From: Paramesorhizobium deserti
GTDB lineage: Bacteria; Pseudomonadota; Alphaproteobacteria; Rhizobiales; Rhizobiaceae
Direction: 5' to 3'
DNA length: 64,000 bases
Assembly: GCF_001558695.1 (NCBI RefSeq)
Contig: NZ_LNTU01000001.1
Span: 992,001-1,056,000 of the forward strand
A program made the translations under genes and the position numbers. Of this stretch, positions 58,388 to 64,000 are shown piece by piece. The notes beneath the pieces are model-generated. The model saw only the letters and a list, made by a program, of their open reading frames with translations. It was not told the DNA's origin and did no database searches. How positions within the stretch are numbered: the stretch's first letter is position 1; the number at the start of each line of letters is the position of its first letter.

Positions 58388-59266
58388 TTACTGGAAAGCG
58401 GGCTCCGGGCGGTCCTGCGAGAGGAGCAGTTCGCCGATCGCATCGACCGATTTCTGCTCGGCACCATAGCCAAGCGCGGTTTCCGATGAAACGGTCGTCT
58501 GCGCCGTCATTTGCGATGCCGTCTGCTGTTCAGCTGCGGCATGGGGCGCGACGCGATCGCCCTTGGCGCGCGGACCGAAGCCCTGATCCTGCACAATGCT
58601 TGCGACCTGTACCTGGTCGACCGGCAACTGCGTCGGCATGGGGACGGCCCGCGACTTCGCCATATCGGGCAGCGCGGGCGCCTGCATGATATCGGCTTGG
58701 GCAACGAGGCGCGGCGCCTCTGGAACCGGCGCTTCGAGGGTGCCATCGCGGTGACGCTTCTCGTAGAAGGCATTGCCGCCGGCGACCAGCACATAGTGCA
58801 TGTTGCGATAGGGGAACTTCAGCCCGGCGGTGTGGAAGAACATGGCGTTCCTGAGCTTGGGATGACGCTTGCCTTTCAAGACCGCGTCAGCCGCCGCCTC
58901 CACATCGGGCAAGGCCGAGGAATTCATCCTGCGGCTCAGCACGCCGGGCGCAAACTGCTTTTTCTGGCCGACGACACCGCAGATCGTGTCGGGATATTTA
59001 TCGGAGGCGAGGCGGTTCATCACCACAGTCCCGACGGCCACGAGGCCATCCTGGCTGGAACGGTTCGATTCGAAGAACATCGCCCGCTGGAGGCATTCCT
59101 TGTCCTTGGCCGTATAGGCATAGGTCTTCGATGAACCCGACTTCGAGATCACGCCCTCGGCCAGATGGCTGGCGCCGCCTTTCGACGTCGTGCATCCCGC
59201 CACCAGAACAGGTGCCACCACAGTGCCGACGAGAACCAGGATTTTCCAGCTTCCGGCGCGGCTCAA
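58388..59266 (-). CDS. SleB-like cell-wall hydrolase lipoprotein
   Basis: 292-residue protein with a lipoprotein signal (L-V-A-G-C at about residue 25) and a Hydrolase_2/SleB-type lytic transglycosylase domain (about 55-170: E-C-L-Q-R-A-M-F-F-E-S-N-R, T-V-V-M-N-R, A-M-F-F-H-T-A-G) with the catalytic Glu probably that in F-F-E-S. The C-terminal third is Pro/Ala/Gln-rich and disordered. It may remodel peptidoglycan. Start is a TTG with no good ribosome-binding site, so it is uncertain. Confidence 0.82.
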   Translation of the reverse strand: MSRAGSWKILVLVGTVVAPVLVAGCTTSKGGASHLAEGVISKSGSSKTYAYTAKDKECLQRAMFFESNRSSQDGLVAVGTVVMNRLASDKYPDTICGVVGQKKQFAPGVLSRRMNSSALPDVEAAADAVLKGKRHPKLRNAMFFHTAGLKFPYRNMHYVLVAGGNAFYEKRHRDGTLEAPVPEAPRLVAQADIMQAPALPDMAKSRAVPMPTQLPVDQVQVASIVQDQGFGPRAKGDRVAPHAAAEQQTASQMTAQTTVSSETALGYGAEQKSVDAIGELLLSQDRPEPAFQ

Positions 59267-59460
59267 AAGTTCAGTCTCATGCTTGGACCCCTCAACAGAC
59301 CGCGGCCATGAAGGCGCATGTTTTGGGCCAAAGAATGGCGAAGGGGCAAATCAACCGGCCAGAGAATAGCGGGACACGCCGCGTTAACTATTTGTTTACA
59401 CAAGCTCAAATGGAAAAGCTCATTTTATTTTCCCGAGACTTGCCTTATTGAAGCCATAAC

Positions 59461-59496
59461 TTTTGCAGGAAAGCGGATCATCGCTTTCCTGCAAAA
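59461..59496. repeat. 15-bp perfect stem after phoB
   Basis: Arms TTTTGCAGGAAAGCG (59461-59475) and CGCTTTCCTGCAAAA (59482-59496) with a six-base loop, 17 bases beyond the phoB stop. A-run rather than T-run follows it on both strands, so it is not a standard terminator; it may protect the pst-pho transcript end. Confidence 0.6.
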
Positions 59497-59512
59497 ACAG
59501 ACGTTCTTTTAT

Positions 59513-60199
59513 TTATCCGAACGAATAGCCGGCGCCCCGCACGGTGCGAATCGGATCGGTGACCCGGCCCGTGTTGATCGCCTTGCGCAAGCGTCCGACA
59601 TGCACGTCGACGGTGCGATCATCGACATAGATGTCGGGACCCCAGACGCCATCGAGAAGCTGGCTGCGCGAGAAAACACGTCCCGGCGACATCATGAAAT
59701 ATTCGAGAAGCCGGAATTCGGTCGGCCCGAGACGGATTTCACGATCCTTGCGGTAGACGCGGTGCTGCTCGCGGTCGAGCACCAGATCGCCGACTTTCAG
59801 GACATGCGACAGGAGACTTGGCTTGGCACGGCGCAGCATCGCCTTGACGCGGGCGAGCAGTTCCGGCGTCGAGAACGGCTTGACGACATAATCGTCGGCG
59901 CCGACGCCGAGACCACGCACGCGCTCGCTCTCCTCGCCCCGCGCGGTCAGCATGATGATCGGAAGGCGCTCCGTCTCCACCCGCTGGCGCAGGCGGCGGC
60001 AGAGCTCGATACCGGATACGCCCGGCAGCATCCAATCAAGGATCAGGAGATCCGGCACGTTCTCGCGCAGCGCGATTTCCGCCTCATCACCGCGCAGGAT
60101 GGTATCGACCAGATAGCCTTCCGCCTCGAGATTGTAGCGGAGGAGAACGCTCAGCGCCTCCTCATCCTCGACAACCGCAACTTTGGGTGCGTGCGCCAT
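59513..60199 (-). CDS. phoB: phosphate regulon response regulator PhoB
   Basis: OmpR-family response regulator of 228 residues. Receiver domain with phosphoacceptor Asp55 (L-I-L-D-W-M-L-P-G), and C-terminal winged helix (T-E-F-R-L-L-E-Y-F, D-D-R-T-V-D-V-H-V-G-R-L-R-K). Last gene of the pst-phoU-phoB string, separated from phoU by a repeat element. The kinase PhoR is not in the window. Confidence 0.96.
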   Translation of the reverse strand: MAHAPKVAVVEDEEALSVLLRYNLEAEGYLVDTILRGDEAEIALRENVPDLLILDWMLPGVSGIELCRRLRQRVETERLPIIMLTARGEESERVRGLGVGADDYVVKPFSTPELLARVKAMLRRAKPSLLSHVLKVGDLVLDREQHRVYRKDREIRLGPTEFRLLEYFMMSPGRVFSRSQLLDGVWGPDIYVDDRTVDVHVGRLRKAINTGRVTDPIRTVRGAGYSFG

Positions 60200-60251
60200 T
60201 TTACCAATTCCTCACTAGAACATGCCCGTTGAAGTGGATACGCCGGCGCCA

Positions 60252-60413
60252 GGCACCCCCTCTGGCCTGCCGGACATCTCCCCCAAGGCGGGGAGATTGG
60301 ATGTAACGTCTGCTTTCGCCAATCGCCAATGTGGCAGAATTAGGCTCCGCCGCCGATGCCAGCCGATCTCCTCCCTTGCGGGAGAGACGTCCGGCAGACC
60401 AGAGGGGAGTGCC
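60252..60413. repeat. palindromic mosaic repeat, copy 2, between phoU and phoB
   Basis: Ends 60253-60298 and 60364-60412 are inverted copies of each other and match the arms of copy 1 (2041-2198). The middle shares cgccaatcgc and cgatgccag with copy 1. It fills most of the 250-base phoU-phoB gap and so lies inside the operon, where its stem could affect phoB expression. Confidence 0.88.
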
Positions 60414-60451
60414 TAACGGTTCCATCGAACAGGAGCCACTTTAAGCGAGAT

Positions 60452-61174
60452 TCAAGCCTGCCTGGCTTCGTCGACGACGATGCCGTGGCTCAGATCTTCC
60501 TTCGGCCGGTCCGGCGGCATCTGCTGGCCGGTGACGATGTAATAAACCGTCTCGGCGATATTGGTCGCGTGGTCGCCGATGCGCTCGATGTTCTTGGCGC
60601 AGAAGAGAAGATGCGTGCAGGCGGAGATGTTGCGCGGGTCCTCCATCATATAGGTGAGAAGCTCGCGGAACAGCGAAGTATACATGGCGTCGATCTCATC
60701 GTCGCGGTCGCGCACGATGTTGATCTGCTCAATCGAGCGCGTGGCGAAGGCGTCGAGGACGTCCTTCAGCTGCGTCAGGGCCAGCTCGGCCAGCGTCTGC
60801 AGCCCGCGATAGACGTTCAAGGACTGGCGCGTCTCGGAAATGGCGGCGACGCGCTTGGCGATGTTCTTGCCGAGATCGCCGACGCGCTCCAGATCAGCGG
60901 AAATGCGGATGGAGCCGATGATCTCGCGCAGATCGACCGCCATGGGCTGGCGCTTGGCGATGATGGCGATAGCCCTGTCATCAATCTCGCGCTCGCAGGC
61001 ATCGAGAATGAGATCGTCGGAAATGACGCGCTGGGCAAGCGCCTTGTCGGCATTGACGATGGCCGTCACCGACTGCTCGACCATGCGCTCGGCGTGGCCG
61101 CCCATCTCGGCGATCTTGTGGGCCAGGAATTTCAATTCGTCGTCATAGGAACGGACGGTATGTTGGGACTGCAT
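60452..61174 (-). CDS. phoU: phosphate signalling protein PhoU
   Basis: Negative regulator linking the Pst transporter to PhoR/PhoB, 240 residues of two PhoU three-helix repeats (E-M-G-G-H-A-E-R-M-V-E-Q-S and later A-E-T-V-Y-Y-I-V-T-G). The best start is M-Q-S-Q-H-T with GAGG nine bases upstream; ATGs at 61183 and 61216 are alternatives. Between pstB and phoB. Confidence 0.94.
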   Translation of the reverse strand: MQSQHTVRSYDDELKFLAHKIAEMGGHAERMVEQSVTAIVNADKALAQRVISDDLILDACEREIDDRAIAIIAKRQPMAVDLREIIGSIRISADLERVGDLGKNIAKRVAAISETRQSLNVYRGLQTLAELALTQLKDVLDAFATRSIEQINIVRDRDDEIDAMYTSLFRELLTYMMEDPRNISACTHLLFCAKNIERIGDHATNIAETVYYIVTGQQMPPDRPKEDLSHGIVVDEARQA

Positions 61175-61218
61175 TTCGTTCATCCTCGTGTCTCGAACCA
61201 GAAAGGCCGGAAGCAAAC

Positions 61219-61263
61219 CGCGTGATCTCGTCCGAAAGGTCTGCGACCTTTCGGAATCACGCG
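61219..61263 (-). promoter_or_regulatory. hairpin between pstB and phoU
   Basis: A two-part stem: CGCGTGAT with ATCACGCG outside and TCCGAAAGGT with ACCTTTCGGA inside. It fills the 46-base gap plus the pstB stop and is probably an mRNA processing or stability structure, as often found within pst operons. Confidence 0.6.
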
Positions 61264-62085
<822 letters not shown>

Positions 62086-62100
62086 TGTCATGTCTCCCGT

Positions 62101-63420
62101 TTACCAGCGCCGCTCGAAACGGCGGCGCAGAATGATCGCAGCGATATTCATAACGGCCAGAAACAGAAGCAGCACGATGATAGCGCCTGACGTACGCTCG
62201 ACAAAGGCGCGTTCTGCCTCATTGGCCCACATGTAGATCTGCACCGGCAGGGCGGTAGCCGGGTCCATCGGCGTCGTGGGGTAGCCGACGACGAAGGCAA
62301 CCATGCCGATCAGGAGCAGCGGTGCGGTTTCGCCCAGAGCCTGGGCAAGGCCGATGATCGTTCCGGTCAGGATGCCGGGTGCGGCAAGCGGCAGCACATG
62401 ATGGAAGACCATCTGCGTCTTGGACGCGCCGATGCCGAGCGCTGCAGAGCGGATCGACGGCGGCACGGCGCGCAGCGCGGCGCGGGTTGCGATGATGACG
62501 GTCGGCAGCGTCATGAGCGTCAGCACCAATCCGCCGACCAGCGAGGCCGAACGCGGCAAGCCGACCAGATTGATGAACACCGCCAGCCCCAGGAGGCCGA
62601 AGACGATGGACGGCACGGCCGCCAGATTGTTGATGTTGACCTCGATGATATCGGTAAGCCGGCTTTTCTTGGCATATTCCTCAAGATAGATCGAGGCGGC
62701 GACGCCGATCGGCAGCGACAGTACCAGCACGATCAGCATCATATAGAGCGAACCGACGAGGGCCACGCCGAGGCCTGCGGTTTCCGGACGGCTCGAAGCG
62801 CCGTAGGTGAAGAGGCCCGTGTTGAACTTTTGCCGCATCACGCCTTCATCGGCGAGCTCTTTCATCCAGGCGACCTGCCGGTTCGAAACCTTGCGGTTGG
62901 CTTCATCGACGTCGAGATTGATCTGACCCTTGAAGGCGGAGTCGATATCGGCGCCGGCAAGGACGGGAATGGTCTGCGTGGTGCCGATCAGCGACGGATT
63001 GGCGACGACCATTTCACGAAGCTGATTGCGCACGCCGTCGGAGACGAACTTGCTCAGATCCCGCATCGCCGGCCGGTCCGTGGTGGAAACGCCGAGCTTT
63101 TCGGCAAGGGCGTTGCGCACGAGCAGCGGATAGTTGGCCGTCAGCAGCACATTGGGGTTGGTCGCACGCTGGTTGCTGGGATCGATCAGCTTTTCATCCA
63201 GCTTCACCGGCAGTTCGATGGTCGTCTGCCAGAAGGCGGTATAGCCATTGGAGATGACCGAGAACAGCAGCGCGAAGAGGAAGAAGATGCCGACGGCGAT
63301 GGCGGCGACCCCATAGAAGCGGAAGCGGCGTTCCGCTGCATAGCGGCGCTTGATGCCGATATCGCGGCGCACCGGGCGGCCAACGGCCGCGACATTCGAA
63401 TTGAACGTTGCATCAGTCAT
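62101..63420 (-). CDS. pstA: phosphate ABC transporter permease PstA
   Basis: Permease of 439 residues. It is longer than E. coli PstA (about 296) owing to an extra N-terminal periplasmic domain between the first helix (about 38-60) and the permease core that begins near residue 210, a DUF3333-like layout of alphaproteobacterial PstA. The core has V-P-S-I-V-F-G-L-L-G and the A-L-G-E-T-A-P-L-L loop. Start overlaps the pstC stop (ATGA). Confidence 0.95.
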   Translation of the reverse strand: MTDATFNSNVAAVGRPVRRDIGIKRRYAAERRFRFYGVAAIAVGIFFLFALLFSVISNGYTAFWQTTIELPVKLDEKLIDPSNQRATNPNVLLTANYPLLVRNALAEKLGVSTTDRPAMRDLSKFVSDGVRNQLREMVVANPSLIGTTQTIPVLAGADIDSAFKGQINLDVDEANRKVSNRQVAWMKELADEGVMRQKFNTGLFTYGASSRPETAGLGVALVGSLYMMLIVLVLSLPIGVAASIYLEEYAKKSRLTDIIEVNINNLAAVPSIVFGLLGLAVFINLVGLPRSASLVGGLVLTLMTLPTVIIATRAALRAVPPSIRSAALGIGASKTQMVFHHVLPLAAPGILTGTIIGLAQALGETAPLLLIGMVAFVVGYPTTPMDPATALPVQIYMWANEAERAFVERTSGAIIVLLLFLAVMNIAAIILRRRFERRW

Positions 63421-64000
63421 TCGTACTGCTCCCGGTACTTGCGCACGATGTAGAGGGCGAAGATGTTCATCGCGAGCGTCAGGAAGAAAAGGGTGATGCC
63501 GAGCGCGAAGGCGACCAGCGTCTGCGGCGAGTTGAATTCAAGGTCGCCGGTCAGCTGATTGACGATCTTGACCGTTATGGTGGTCATCGCCTCGAACGGA
63601 TTGACGGTTAGCCTGGCGGCCACGCCGGCGGCGAGCACGACAATCATCGTCTCACCGATCGCGCGGGAGGCGGTCAGGAGCAGCGCGCCCACGATGCCGG
63701 GAAGCGCGGCCGGGAGGATGACGCGCTTGATCGTTTCGGACCGGGTGGCGCCCAGGCCGAGCGAACCATCGCGCATGGCGCGCGGAACGGCGGTGATGAT
63801 GTCATCGGAAAGCGACGAGACGAACGGGATGAGCATGATGCCCATGACGAGCCCCGCCGTCAGCACGCTCTGGGCCATGATGAAGCCGCCGCCGCCGGAA
63901 ATCGCAGCGCTCAGATCGCGGAGAAACGGGCCGACGGTGACGAGCGCGAAGAAGCCGTAGACGATGGTGGGAATGCCGGCCAGGATCTCCAGAAGCGGCT
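63417..64000 (-). CDS. pstC: phosphate ABC transporter permease PstC (partial, 5' end beyond window)
   Basis: C-terminal 194 codons of PstC, open to the window edge: L-A-G-I-P-T-I-V-Y-G-F-F-A-L, then P-F-V-S-S-L-S-D-D-I-I-T, G-L-G-A-T-R-S-E-T and S-R-A-I-G-E-T-M-I-V. The visible first ATG (63878) is internal. pstS and phoR presumably lie further upstream. Confidence 0.94.
   Translation of the reverse strand, partial: PLLEILAGIPTIVYGFFALVTVGPFLRDLSAAISGGGGFIMAQSVLTAGLVMGIMLIPFVSSLSDDIITAVPRAMRDGSLGLGATRSETIKRVILPAALPGIVGALLLTASRAIGETMIVVLAAGVAARLTVNPFEAMTTITVKIVNQLTGDLEFNSPQTLVAFALGITLFFLTLAMNIFALYIVRKYREQYE

Overview
The window is about 64 kb of dense (roughly 60 % GC by eye), ordinary chromosomal DNA from an alphaproteobacterium of the order Hyphomicrobiales (Rhizobiales), most likely the Brucellaceae/Phyllobacteriaceae branch. 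The evidence is a tad/cpa pilus locus of rhizobial type, a fabI-fabB-fabA block divergent from an Irr-type iron regulator, a DUF982 gene, the lnt / XRE (PraR-like) / metK / trmB order, and MocDEF-like genes. No tRNA, rRNA, CRISPR array, prophage or insertion sequence was recognised. Assignment rests on gene content only.

Layout. 1-9.3 kb (+): Flp pilus assembly locus with two small pilins, CpaA prepilin peptidase, CpaB, CpaC secretin, CpaD, CpaE, CpaF and TadB/TadC; the TadD lipoprotein lies apart at 17.5 kb. 9.3-12.8 kb: fabI, fabB, fabA (-) and irr (+). 12.8-19.3 kb: mixed housekeeping genes (SH3 protein, 2-hydroxyacid dehydrogenase, NlpC/P60 hydrolase with a MarR regulator, M17 aminopeptidase, TadD, RsmC-like methylase). 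19.4-29.8 kb (-): rimP, nusA, ylxR, infB, rbfA, truB, rpsO, pnp, the classic translation/RNA-decay cluster, read from a near-consensus promoter followed by a terminator-like leader. 30-41 kb (-): tsaB, rimI, plsC, miaB, phoH, ybeY, corC, lnt, XRE regulator, metK, trmB. 41-45.7 kb: otsB, a GH15 hydrolase and otsA in one overlapping unit, plus a DUF982 gene.

45.7-56.4 kb is the accessory-looking part and the most interesting. A LacI regulator, an IolI-like TIM-barrel protein and a ribose/inositol-type ABC transporter are read leftward. Divergently, a desaturase-like hydroxylase, a Rieske ferredoxin, a ferredoxin reductase, a degenerate PanB homologue and PurU are read rightward. The first three resemble MocDEF, which demethylate the rhizopine 3-O-methyl-scyllo-inosamine. 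I infer a system that imports and O- or N-demethylates a methylated cyclitol or similar compound and disposes of the one-carbon unit as formate.

56.7-64 kb: M29 aminopeptidase, a small lipoprotein, a SleB-like cell-wall hydrolase lipoprotein, and the phosphate operon pstC(partial)-pstA-pstB-phoU-phoB.

Repeats. A ~160 bp palindromic mosaic element occurs within the 5' end of cpaC and between phoU and phoB, with a half copy in front of lnt. It has been absorbed into gene starts: in cpaC it is read through in frame and may supply a new start codon, and at lnt it supplies the ribosome-binding site. Other palindromes sit at gene ends.
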